From positions 1-61,189 of the forward strand of contig NZ_QQRQ01000011.1 of the NCBI RefSeq assembly GCF_003425665.1: a DNA stretch of 61,189 nucleotides, in the 5' to 3' direction. Made by a program: the position numbers and the translations under genes. Shown in pieces: positions 30,568-38,588 of this stretch. This stretch comes from Evtepia gabavorous. GTDB lineage: Bacteria > Bacillota > Clostridia > Oscillospirales > Oscillospiraceae. The first letter of the stretch is position 1. Every line of letters starts with the position of its first letter. The notes under the pieces were generated by a model. That model worked only from the letters and a program-made list of their open reading frames with translations, had not been told where the DNA came from and made no database searches.

Positions 30568-32937
30568 TTACCGCTTCTTCTCCATCGTCGTCCCCAGAGA
30601 CTTCTCAGAAATCGCCTCCAGAAGAATAGCGTGCTCCATCCGGCCGTCCAGCACCGTCACCGAGCCCACCCCGTGCTCCACCGCGTGGATGCAGTTGAGG
30701 GTCTTGGGAATCATACCTCCGGCGATCAGGCCGCTGTCCATGAGCTCCTTGGCCCGGCTCACATCCATTTTGGCGATGCGGGTGGACTGGTTGTGGCTGT
30801 CCACCAGAATTCCATCGGTGTCCGTGAGGAAGATGAGCTTGTCCGCCCCCACCGCCTCGGCCACCGCCCGGGCGGCGTCGTCGGCGTTGCAGTTGAGGGC
30901 TCCCCCATCCTCTCCCCGGCTCACCGGGGAGACCACCGGGAGGAAGCCCCCCTCCAGCAGGGTACGCAGAACCCGGGGGTCCACCTTGGTGATGGTCCCC
31001 ACCAGGCCCAGGGCCTTGTCCTTCTGCCGGGCGGTGATGAGGCCCCCGTCCCGGCCGGAGATGCCACAGGCCTTGGCGCCGATCCGGTCCAGAGCAGCCA
31101 CAATGGACTTGTTCACCCGGGCAGACAGGGCCATCTCCGCTGTCTCCAGCACCGTCTGGTCGGTGACCCGGTAGCCGTTTTCAAAGTGGGTCTCCACCTG
31201 CAGCCGCTCCAGCAGGGCGGAGATCTCCTTGCCGCCGCCGTGGACCAGAATCACCCGCACCCCCACGGACTGGAGGGCGGCGGCGTCCTCCAAAATGGTG
31301 TCGGTGGAGGCCGCGTCCAGGGCGGAGCCGCCGTACTTGATCACAATGGTGCGCCCCTCATACCGGCGCAGCAGCGGGAGCACATCCAGCAGGGCCCGGA
31401 CTTTGCTCATCCCATCCATGCCGTGCTGGACATCGTACTCATGGAGATATTCCTTGGCATAGTCTACGTCGGAAGGGCAGTCAATATACTCGATGCCTCG
31501 CTTCTGCCGGGTCTCGGCCCCCTTGCCGGTGAGGAGGATCACCGTGGGCACCTGGCAGCCCATCACCGCCTGGCGGACGGCCTCTCCCCGGTCGGGGACG
31601 ATGGAGTAGTCACAGCCCCCCTGCTCCACATACTGGGCGATGTCCCGGCAGATCTCCTCCACCGGCTCCTCCCCGGCGTCCTCTTCGGTGAGGATGACCA
31701 GGTCGGAATACTGGCCGGAAATCTCCCCCAAGTCCTTCCGGCGGTCATAGGCCTTGTAGCCCGGGCAGCCGAAGACGGTGACGATCCGCCGGCCGGGGTA
31801 TTCCTCCCGGACCGACTGGAAGAGGGTCTCAAAGGACAGCCGGTTGTGGGCATAGTCCACGATGACAGTGACCTTTTCATCGGCGTTGGCGTAGACCTCC
31901 ATCCGTCCGGGGACCCGGGCCTTCATCAGACCCGCGAAGGCGTACTGCTCCGGCACCCCCACCGCCTCGCACACCGCCAGGGCGGCCAGGGCGTTCTGGA
32001 CATTGAACAGGCCGGGCATGGTCAGCCGGAACTCCCGGCTGTACCGGGGGGTCTTGACCCGGAAAAGGATGTCTCCCCCCACTTTGCGGACCTGGGAGCC
32101 GAAGATGGTGGCCGAAGGGTCCTTCTGGGAGAAGGTAATCATTCTCGGGCAGCTCTTCCGGGCCGCCTCCAGCACCCGGTCGGCGTGGTCGCAGTCCAGG
32201 TTCACGCAGGCCGCGGCGGCCTGGGAAAAAATCCGCAGCTTGGAGGCAAAATAGTCCTCGAAATCCGGGTGCTCAATGGGAGAGATGTGGTCCATGCCGA
32301 TGTTCAGGAAGACCGCGGCGGCAAACTCCACGTTTTTCACCCGGTCATACTTCAGCGCCTGGCTGGAGACCTCCATGGTGAGGTACCGCATGCCGGTGGC
32401 CACCCCGTTGGCAAAGTGGCGCTCCAAGTCCAGGGGCTCCGGGGTGGTCAGGTGGGACTCAAACTTCTCCACCCCGTCATAGGTCTCAATGGAGGAGATC
32501 ACCCCGCTGGCGGGCTGGCCCTTGGCGGCCAGGTACTCGTCAAAGATATACTTTAAGTAGTAGGCCGTGGAGGATTTTCCCTTGGTTCCGGTGATGCCCA
32601 CCACCCCCAGCTTGGCCGAGGGGTGGTTATAGTAAAAGTCCGCCAGCAGGGCCATGGCCAGACGCACGTCACTGACCAGGATGCAAGGCAGGTCCACCTG
32701 GTCATAGCGCTTTTCCGACAGGTAGGCGAAGGCCCCCTGCTCCTTGGCGGACTGCAAAAACTCCACCTTGAAGTGGGCCCCCTTGCAGATGAACAGGGTG
32801 CCGGGCACCACCTGCCGGGAGTCGCAGCTGACCAGGGAGACCTCCCGGGTCAGAGGGGCCCCGGAGAACTCCAGCTGGAGGTTTTTCCTTTGCAGCAACT
32901 GAATGTAATCCCCCAAGGGATAGAGGGTGAGACTCAT
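30568..32937 (-). CDS. Fusion: MurE-like Mur ligase + acetylglutamate kinase
   Basis: One uninterrupted 789-codon frame encodes two enzymes. Residues about 1-500 are a MurE-type ligase: SCDSRQVVPGTLFICKGAHF (UDP-MurNAc binding), P-loop GITGTKGKSS (114-123), LNIGMDHISPIEH with the SKLRIF lysine, VDYAHN (360-365) and GKGAE (471-475). Residues 510-789 are a complete acetylglutamate kinase: IKYGGSAL, LVHGGGKEIS, ENGYRVTD, NCNADDAA and FLTDTDG. Where MurE enzymes carry DNPR (DAP) or DNPA (Lys), this one has EEDA (418-421). Start 32937 is chosen for its distance from AAAGGA. An internal ATG at 31410 could also give a free kinase. Followed by a solo repeat end; preceded by aspartate racemase. Confidence 0.9.
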   Translation of the reverse strand: MSLTLYPLGDYIQLLQRKNLQLEFSGAPLTREVSLVSCDSRQVVPGTLFICKGAHFKVEFLQSAKEQGAFAYLSEKRYDQVDLPCILVSDVRLAMALLADFYYNHPSAKLGVVGITGTKGKSSTAYYLKYIFDEYLAAKGQPASGVISSIETYDGVEKFESHLTTPEPLDLERHFANGVATGMRYLTMEVSSQALKYDRVKNVEFAAAVFLNIGMDHISPIEHPDFEDYFASKLRIFSQAAAACVNLDCDHADRVLEAARKSCPRMITFSQKDPSATIFGSQVRKVGGDILFRVKTPRYSREFRLTMPGLFNVQNALAALAVCEAVGVPEQYAFAGLMKARVPGRMEVYANADEKVTVIVDYAHNRLSFETLFQSVREEYPGRRIVTVFGCPGYKAYDRRKDLGEISGQYSDLVILTEEDAGEEPVEEICRDIAQYVEQGGCDYSIVPDRGEAVRQAVMGCQVPTVILLTGKGAETRQKRGIEYIDCPSDVDYAKEYLHEYDVQHGMDGMSKVRALLDVLPLLRRYEGRTIVIKYGGSALDAASTDTILEDAAALQSVGVRVILVHGGGKEISALLERLQVETHFENGYRVTDQTVLETAEMALSARVNKSIVAALDRIGAKACGISGRDGGLITARQKDKALGLVGTITKVDPRVLRTLLEGGFLPVVSPVSRGEDGGALNCNADDAARAVAEAVGADKLIFLTDTDGILVDSHNQSTRIAKMDVSRAKELMDSGLIAGGMIPKTLNCIHAVEHGVGSVTVLDGRMEHAILLEAISEKSLGTTMEKKR

Positions 32938-33000
32938 AATCATATTCCTTTCTACTGGAAGGTTGGGCACGGGGCGGCGTCTTTGCGCGGCCCCTTCTCT

Positions 33001-33714
33001 TTATACGTTTCGCAGGGCCTTGCCGCAGCGGAGGATGGCCTGCTCGGCCAGAATCTCCATGGCGTCAATGTAATAAGGGGGCAGGCTGTGGAGGCTGCGG
33101 TACACCGACAGCTCCGTGCAGCCCAGGATGGCGCAGTCACAGCCGGCCTGGCGGAGATAGGCGTCAATCTCCCCAAACTTCTCCCGGGAGCCGGTCTCCC
33201 CCTTTTTGATCTCATCGTAAATAATGGACATGACCACCCTTTGCAGCTGTGCCGGCAGGGTCACCGGGGTGAGGCCGGCGGCCTCCAGCGCCTGCTGGTA
33301 AATCCCCGTCCGGACGGTGCCGTCGGTGGCCAGGATGCCCACGGTGGTTTTCCCCATGGCCCGAATGGCGGACACCGTCTCCCGGATCATGTGGATGAGA
33401 GGGATATGCAGCTCTCCCTGGAGCCGGTCGGCAAAGTAATGGGAGGTGTTGCAGGGGATGGCCAGCACCGTGCAGCCCGCCCTCTCCAGGAGCTTGGCGT
33501 CCGCCAGCAGATGCTGGTAGACGGCCTCCGCCTGGTCTGGGGTGCCCAGGATGCCGGCGGTGCGGTCGGGAATCTTCGCATCGCTCCAGATGAGCACCCG
33601 CAGGTGCTCCTGGTCGGACTCGGCCTGGGTGCGGTCGATGATCCGCTGGTAAAAGGTATTGGTGGCCTGGGGGCCCATACCGCCCAGGACGCCTAAGATG
33701 CCTTCTTGGTGCAT
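33001..33714 (-). CDS. Aspartate/glutamate racemase family protein (probable aspartate racemase)
   Basis: The 237-residue, cofactor-independent racemase begins GILGVLGGMGPQATNTFYQ, typical of aspartate racemases. The two catalytic cysteines lie in AIPCNTSHYF (about 82-91) and ILGCTELSVY (about 195-204). It would supply D-aspartate (or D-glutamate). It lies 63 bases upstream of the murE-argB fusion in the same direction, and the next gene upstream is a D-aspartate-ligase-like enzyme, so D-Asp for peptidoglycan is the favoured role. AAAGGAGG precedes the start. Confidence 0.88.
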   Translation of the reverse strand: MHQEGILGVLGGMGPQATNTFYQRIIDRTQAESDQEHLRVLIWSDAKIPDRTAGILGTPDQAEAVYQHLLADAKLLERAGCTVLAIPCNTSHYFADRLQGELHIPLIHMIRETVSAIRAMGKTTVGILATDGTVRTGIYQQALEAAGLTPVTLPAQLQRVVMSIIYDEIKKGETGSREKFGEIDAYLRQAGCDCAILGCTELSVYRSLHSLPPYYIDAMEILAEQAILRCGKALRNV

Positions 33715-33759
33715 AGGGGTACCTCCTTTGTCTGCCGGAGCATTTTGGTTTTTTCCTTA

Positions 33760-34276
33760 CGCCGTTGGAACGGGCGGGAACTTGGCCCTCCCGGGCGGGG
33801 CCCTATTTCTTTGAAGAAATAGGGGAAAGAACACCAAGGGGAAGGAGGTTCCTTCCCCTTGGAACCCCATTCTCTGGTGAGAGGAACGGGGGAAGGTGGT
33901 TCCGTCAAGTAGGGGCCTGGCCTGCGGCCTCAAAGACCAACGCCTCATGGCCCGCCCACCGGCTCGGGCGGGCGGGAGAAGTGGTTTGTTGACGGGAAGA
34001 GAAAGCGGGAAACCGAACGGTTCCTCTCTGCCTTTTCCCAAAGGGTACCCACCCACGTCCCCAGCCCGCCCAGCCGGTGGGCGGGCCGTTACGGGCCTTT
34101 CGCTGTGAGGGCCGCAGGCCAGGTACTAAGGCAGAAGTACAGCGTCTGACCACTTCTCACCAGAGAAGGGAGTCCAGAGGGAAGAACCTCTTCCCTCTGG
34201 GGTTCTTTCCCCCATTTCTTCTCAAGAAATGGGGCCCCGGCTGGGCAAGCCAGGGTTCCCTGCCGTTCCAACGGCG
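33760..34276 (+). repeat. CCGTTGGAACGG intergenic element, copy E (full length)
   Basis: This 517-bp copy has the orientation of copy B. It separates the ATP-grasp ligase gene (stop 44 bases away) from the racemase gene (start 46 bases away), both on the minus strand, so transcription from the ligase would pass through it. The flank TTTTTTCCTTA before the left end resembles that of copies A and F. Confidence 0.95.
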
Positions 34277-34319
34277 TGGGAAGAAACCCAACACCCCCCG
34301 GCCAGGCATGCCGCTCTCC

Positions 34320-35528
34320 TCAGCTCTTGCGCTGATAATACCGCTTAAACTTCTGAAAATGCCCCAGCAGGTTCTTCTCCATCCGCAGCGTCCGCAGCAG
34401 CGGCCGGTCCTTGTGGTAAAACAGGGGCCGGACCTCTCTCCCCTGCCGCATCAGGTCCTTCATCTCCTGGTGGTAGTCGGAGACAATGTAGCGGAAGGCC
34501 ACCTTTCGGGGCACCACCCGCCACAGGCTGGGGTTGTCCGCCAGGACGAAGGGGAGGTCCTTCCCCTCCACCCGGTCCTCCACCAGGAGCTTGGCGATGT
34601 TATACCCCGCCCCGGTGACGTAGTAGTTGCTCCGCCCTTGGCGGCAGTTGATCTCAAAGACCTTGTACTTGCCGTCCCGCTGGTCATACTTGATGTCAAA
34701 GTTGGAGAAGCCCACATAGCCGATGTCCTCCAAAAAGGCCCGGATCTTCTCCGCGATCTCCCCGCAGGGCTCGGTGAGGATCACCGCGTGGTTGCCGATG
34801 CCGTGGGGGGTGTGCTCCTCCAGGAGCACATGGCCCATGCACATGAGCTTGACTTTGCCGTTGCGGTCGGAATAGTTGGTGAGCACCCGCATGTAGCTGT
34901 CGTCCCCGGGGATGAAGTCCTGGATAATCATGGTGTCTGGATAACCAGCGGCATAGACCTTGTCCAGCACCTCCTCCAGGCTCTTCCGGTCGGGGCAGGT
35001 GAACACCTTTTCATTCCCCGGGAAAGGGTGCTCCCAATAGGCCACCCCGTTGGCGGGCTTGCAGATGTAGGGGGGCTGGAAGTCCAAGGTAAAGTCGTGG
35101 CCCATCTCCCGGCGGTAGATGAAGGTGCCGGGGTGGTCGATGCCGTACTGGTCGCACAGCTCGTAAAAGGTCTGCTTGTTGATAAGGGTGTTGATGAGCG
35201 CCCCGCTCACCGTGGCGGCCACGCAGTTGGGGGGGAAGGTATCCTTGTTCTCCGCCGCCAGCTTTACATAGCTGTCCCCGCAGCCGATGACCAGCACGGT
35301 CTTGCCGGCAAACTCCGCGGCCACGTCGGCCACATTCTTGCGAAATGTGGCCGCGTCCTCGTTCTGGGGGCAGACCCGGTAATCCAGGATGGTGGAGCCA
35401 TAGGCCGGTCCGGAGGCAAACTTGCCGAAGCACACGGATTTCACCCCGTAGGCCTCATGGAAGGCCCGGGCCACGCTGTAAACATTGATGTCCCCGCCGA
35501 AGAGGAGGGGCTGGAAGTTGTGTTCCAT
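34320..35528 (-). CDS. ATP-grasp carboxylate-amine ligase, D-aspartate-ligase-like
   Basis: The 402-residue protein has an ATP-grasp fold: PLLFGGDINVYSVARAFHEA at the N-terminus, CGDSYVKL, ICKPANGVAYW (ATP lysine), IIQDFIPGDDSYMRVL, and FSNFDIKYD with FEINCRQGRSN (metal ligands). From memory these segments resemble Aslfm, the Enterococcus faecium ligase that activates D-Asp and adds it to the Lys side chain of peptidoglycan precursors. The neighbouring racemase and MurE-like enzyme support a cell-wall side-chain role. The start at 35528 has AAGGAAG about 13 bases upstream, slightly far. Substrate is inferred, not shown. Confidence 0.8.
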   Translation of the reverse strand: MEHNFQPLLFGGDINVYSVARAFHEAYGVKSVCFGKFASGPAYGSTILDYRVCPQNEDAATFRKNVADVAAEFAGKTVLVIGCGDSYVKLAAENKDTFPPNCVAATVSGALINTLINKQTFYELCDQYGIDHPGTFIYRREMGHDFTLDFQPPYICKPANGVAYWEHPFPGNEKVFTCPDRKSLEEVLDKVYAAGYPDTMIIQDFIPGDDSYMRVLTNYSDRNGKVKLMCMGHVLLEEHTPHGIGNHAVILTEPCGEIAEKIRAFLEDIGYVGFSNFDIKYDQRDGKYKVFEINCRQGRSNYYVTGAGYNIAKLLVEDRVEGKDLPFVLADNPSLWRVVPRKVAFRYIVSDYHQEMKDLMRQGREVRPLFYHKDRPLLRTLRMEKNLLGHFQKFKRYYQRKS

Positions 35529-35565
35529 AGCTATATACGCTTCCTTTATTTTCCCGGGAAAGAAA

Positions 35566-35581
35566 GGAGCCGGGCGGCTCC
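35566..35581 (-). terminator. Hairpin in front of the ATP-grasp gene
   Basis: GGAGCC and GGCTCC enclose a 4-base loop; TCTTTTT follows on the plus strand and TTTCTTT on the minus strand. On the minus strand it lies only about 38 bases before the ligase start, so it may attenuate transcription entering from the relA side. Confidence 0.4.
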
Positions 35582-35642
35582 TCTTTTTGTTCCCGTTTTT
35601 GGATGGATTTATACGGCAAGGGGTGCTTGGTGCAGGGGCCCG

Positions 35643-35704
35643 CGCCGTTGGAACGGGCGGGACGGTGCTCTCCCGGGCGGGGGGTGTTGCGGGTTTTCTC
35701 CTTA
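35643..35704 (+). repeat. Extra left end in front of copy F
   Basis: A 62-bp segment begins CGCCGTTGGAACGGGCGGG and ends GGGTTTTCTCCTTA, directly before the full copy. The same tandem left-end arrangement, with the same spacing, precedes copy A. Confidence 0.8.
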
Positions 35705-36246
35705 CGCCGTTGGAACGGCAGGGAACCTTGGCCTGCCCGGCCGGGGCCCCATTTCTTGGGAAGAAATGGGGGAAAGAACCCCCGGGGGAGGAGGTTCCTC
35801 CCCCGGGACCCCCTTCTCTGGTGGGGTTGTGTGGGGGGAGGCTGTACTTCTTTCTTGGTACCTGGCCTGCGGCCTCCAAGACCAACGCCTCATGGCCCGC
35901 CCACCGGCTCGGGCGGGCGGGAGAAGTGGTTCGTTGACGGGAGGAAAAAGTGGGAACCCGCAAGTATACTCTCTTCCTTCTCCCAAAGGGTACCCCTCCA
36001 CGTCCCCAGCCCGCCCAGCTGGTGGGCGGGCCGTTACGGGCCTTTCAATGTGAAGGCCGCAGGCCAGGTACGCCGATAGAAGAAGATCGCCGCTCCTACT
36101 CCAGCCCGGAGAAAAGGGGTGTGGGGGAAAGAAACTCTTTCCCCCGCGGGGGTCCAGGGGCACAGCCCCTGGTGTTCTTTCCCCTATTTCTTCAAAGAAA
36201 TAGGGCCCCGCCCGGGAGGGCAAAGTTCCCGCCCGTTCCAACGGCG
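35705..36246. repeat. CCGTTGGAACGG intergenic element, copy F (mosaic, inverted core)
   Basis: The 542-bp copy has outer arms in the orientation of copy A (left arm AACCTTGGCCTGCCC, right arm GCCCGGGAGGGC) but a core in the orientation of copies B-E (35875-36054, starting TCCAAGACCAACGCCTCATG). The switch points are the inverted sequences CTGGCCTGCGGCC and GGCCGCAGGCCAG. The right arm has an extra hairpin, CCAGGGGC/GCCCCTGG. It lies 38 bases after the relA stop codon. Confidence 0.9.
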
Positions 36247-36283
36247 ATAGTCAAACCGAAAAACCAACGCAGCAGGCCGCCGG

Positions 36284-38521
36284 TCACCCGCTCACCCGGG
36301 AGACCTGATACACCCCCTGCACCTGATTGAGCTTATTCATTATGGTGGTCACCTCACTCTGGGTCCGCACCTCCACCACCAGATTCATCTTGGTGTATCC
36401 GTCGGGCAGCACGTTCACCGTCATCCCCAAAATATTCATCTTGGCTGTGGCCATCACCGTGGTCACATCCATGGCCAGGCCGGGACGGTCCTTGGCAATG
36501 AGGTCCAGGGAGGTCTTATAGGTGTTGAGGCTGTCCGGGTCCCAGCTGACCTTGATCCAGCGGTCCTTCTCCCCGGGACGCTGGGCGCCGGCCACAGCGT
36601 TGGGACAGTCCGACCGGTGGACCGACACCCCGTAGCCCCGGGTGATGAACCCCACAATGGGGTCCCCGGGCACGGGGGTGCAGCACTTGGCGAACTTCAC
36701 CATACATTCCGTCATCCCCGAGACGATGACCCCGGAGACCGAGCGTTTCTTATTGCCCGCTCGGGCTACCCCGGCGTCCAGGGCTGAGGGAGCCTCGGCT
36801 TTCTCCTCAGCCTCCTTTTCCGCCCGCTCGGCGGCCAGGCGCTCGGCCTGCTGGCGGTCCTGGTGGACCAGCTCCTCCCGGGCCCGGTTGGCGCACTTCT
36901 GGGCGGAGGCCCCGCCGTAGCCGATGGCGGCGTACATCTCCTCCAGGGAGTTAAACCGGACCTTCTCCAGGATGTGGGGGAGCATGTGCTCCGCGGTGAG
37001 CATGGCGATGGTGAGGCCCAGGCGCTTGATCTCCCCCTCAAACATGGCCCGGCCGTGGGCCACATTTTCCTCCCGCTTCTCCCGCTTGAACCACTGGCGG
37101 ATCTTGGTGCGGGCCTGGTTGCTCTTGGCCAGCTTCATCCAGTCCCGGCTGGGACCCTTGGCGTTTTTGGAGGTGATGACCTCCACAATCTCCCCGGATT
37201 TCAGCTGGTAGTCAAAGCCCACGATCCGCCCGTTCACCTTGGCCCCGGTCATGGAGTTGCCCACGGCGGAGTGGATGGCATAGGCGAAGTCGATGGGGGT
37301 GGCCCCGGCGGGGAGGTTGATCACATCGGCGTTGGGGGTAAAGACAAAGACCTCGTCGGCAAAGAGGTCCACCTTCAGGGTGCGGATATACTCCTCGGCC
37401 TCGGTGTCCTGCTGGTTTTCCAGCAGGCGGCGGACCCAGGCGAAGGTCTCCTCGGTGCCCAGCTTCTTGTTGCCCATGCCCTGCTTGTATTTCCAGTGGG
37501 CCGCCACGCCGTACTCGGCCATGTGGTGCATCTCCCAGGTGCGGATCTGCACCTCAAAGGGGATGCCCTCGCTGCCGATGACGGTGGTGTGGAGGGACTG
37601 GTACATGTTGGGCTTGGGGGTGCTGATATAGTCCTTAAACCGTCCCAGGACCGGGCGGTACATGTCGTGGATGTCCCCCAGGACCCGGTAACAGGTAAAA
37701 ATATCGTCCACAATCACCCGGAAGGCGTACAGGTCGAAGATCTCGCTGAGCTTTTTGTTTTGGGCGTACATCTTCCGGTAGATGGAGTAGACGTGCTTCA
37801 CCCGGCCGTAGACCGTGCCCTTGATGCCCTCCTTCTCCAGGCGGGTGGTGATCTCCTCCTGGATGTGCTCCATAAAGGCCGCGTGGGCCTTGGCCTGGCG
37901 GTCCAGCTCGTCGGAGATCTCCTGGTAGGCGATGGGGTCCAGGAATTTCAGGGACTGGTCCTCCATCTCCCACTTCATCCGCTGCATGCCCAGGCGGTGG
38001 GCGATGGGGGCGTAGATCTCCAGGGTCTCCAGCGCCTTCTCCCGCTGCTTTTTCTCTGTCTGGTACTCCAGGGTGCGGATGTTGTGGACCCGGTCGCAGA
38101 TTTTGATGAGGATCACCCGCACGTCCTGGGCCATGGCCATGAGCATCTTCCGCAGGTTCTCCATCTGCTTTTCCTCGGTGGAGGTGTACTTCACCTTGGT
38201 CAGCTTGGTGACCCCCTCCACCAGGTCGGCCACGGTCTCGCTGAACCGCTTGGCCACCTCCTCGTGGGTGGCGTCAGTGTCCTCAATGGTGTCGTGGAGA
38301 AGGGCGGCCATGATGGAGTCCGCGTCCAGTCCCAGCTCCGCCACCAGGTGGGCCACCTCCAGGGGGTGGGTGATATAGGGGGAGCCGTCCTTCCGCAGCT
38401 GCCCCTCATGGTGGCTGCGGGCGTAGTCAAAGGCGTCCCTGACCCGGGCCCGGTCCTCCTGTGTGAGATTCTTCAGTTTCTCTTCCAGCTCCTGAAAACG
38501 AGCCTCCAGCTTGTCTTCCAT
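36284..38521 (-). CDS. relA: Bifunctional (p)ppGpp synthetase/hydrolase (RelA/SpoT family)
   Basis: The 745-residue protein makes and degrades the stringent-response alarmone. The HD hydrolase domain shows YITHPLEVAHLV and LLHDTIEDTDAT; the synthetase domain follows with VIVDDIFTCYRVLG and GRFKDYISTPKPNMYQSLHT; then a TGS domain (FTPNADVINLPAGATPIDFA), a linker, and a C-terminal ACT domain. Hydrolase residues look intact, so it should be bifunctional. AGGAAAGGG precedes the start. The next gene upstream is recJ, a common pairing in Firmicutes. Confidence 0.95.
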   Translation of the reverse strand: MEDKLEARFQELEEKLKNLTQEDRARVRDAFDYARSHHEGQLRKDGSPYITHPLEVAHLVAELGLDADSIMAALLHDTIEDTDATHEEVAKRFSETVADLVEGVTKLTKVKYTSTEEKQMENLRKMLMAMAQDVRVILIKICDRVHNIRTLEYQTEKKQREKALETLEIYAPIAHRLGMQRMKWEMEDQSLKFLDPIAYQEISDELDRQAKAHAAFMEHIQEEITTRLEKEGIKGTVYGRVKHVYSIYRKMYAQNKKLSEIFDLYAFRVIVDDIFTCYRVLGDIHDMYRPVLGRFKDYISTPKPNMYQSLHTTVIGSEGIPFEVQIRTWEMHHMAEYGVAAHWKYKQGMGNKKLGTEETFAWVRRLLENQQDTEAEEYIRTLKVDLFADEVFVFTPNADVINLPAGATPIDFAYAIHSAVGNSMTGAKVNGRIVGFDYQLKSGEIVEVITSKNAKGPSRDWMKLAKSNQARTKIRQWFKREKREENVAHGRAMFEGEIKRLGLTIAMLTAEHMLPHILEKVRFNSLEEMYAAIGYGGASAQKCANRAREELVHQDRQQAERLAAERAEKEAEEKAEAPSALDAGVARAGNKKRSVSGVIVSGMTECMVKFAKCCTPVPGDPIVGFITRGYGVSVHRSDCPNAVAGAQRPGEKDRWIKVSWDPDSLNTYKTSLDLIAKDRPGLAMDVTTVMATAKMNILGMTVNVLPDGYTKMNLVVEVRTQSEVTTIMNKLNQVQGVYQVSRVSG

Positions 38522-38588
38522 AGGCCATCCCTTTCCTCCCGGCGGGCGCCGGCCCGCCGCACTGGCTCCGGGACGTGTGCCGCGCCCC

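Noticed and set aside
31408-31410. Acetylglutamate kinase as a separate gene starting at 31410
   Set aside because: The frame runs without a stop from the Mur ligase into the kinase, and there is only a weak GGATGGG before the internal ATG. Fusion is the simpler reading, though an internal start cannot be excluded.
35601-35642. Promoter for the ATP-grasp gene (TATAAA at 35608-35613)
   Set aside because: No acceptable -35 is present, so I did not list it as a feature.
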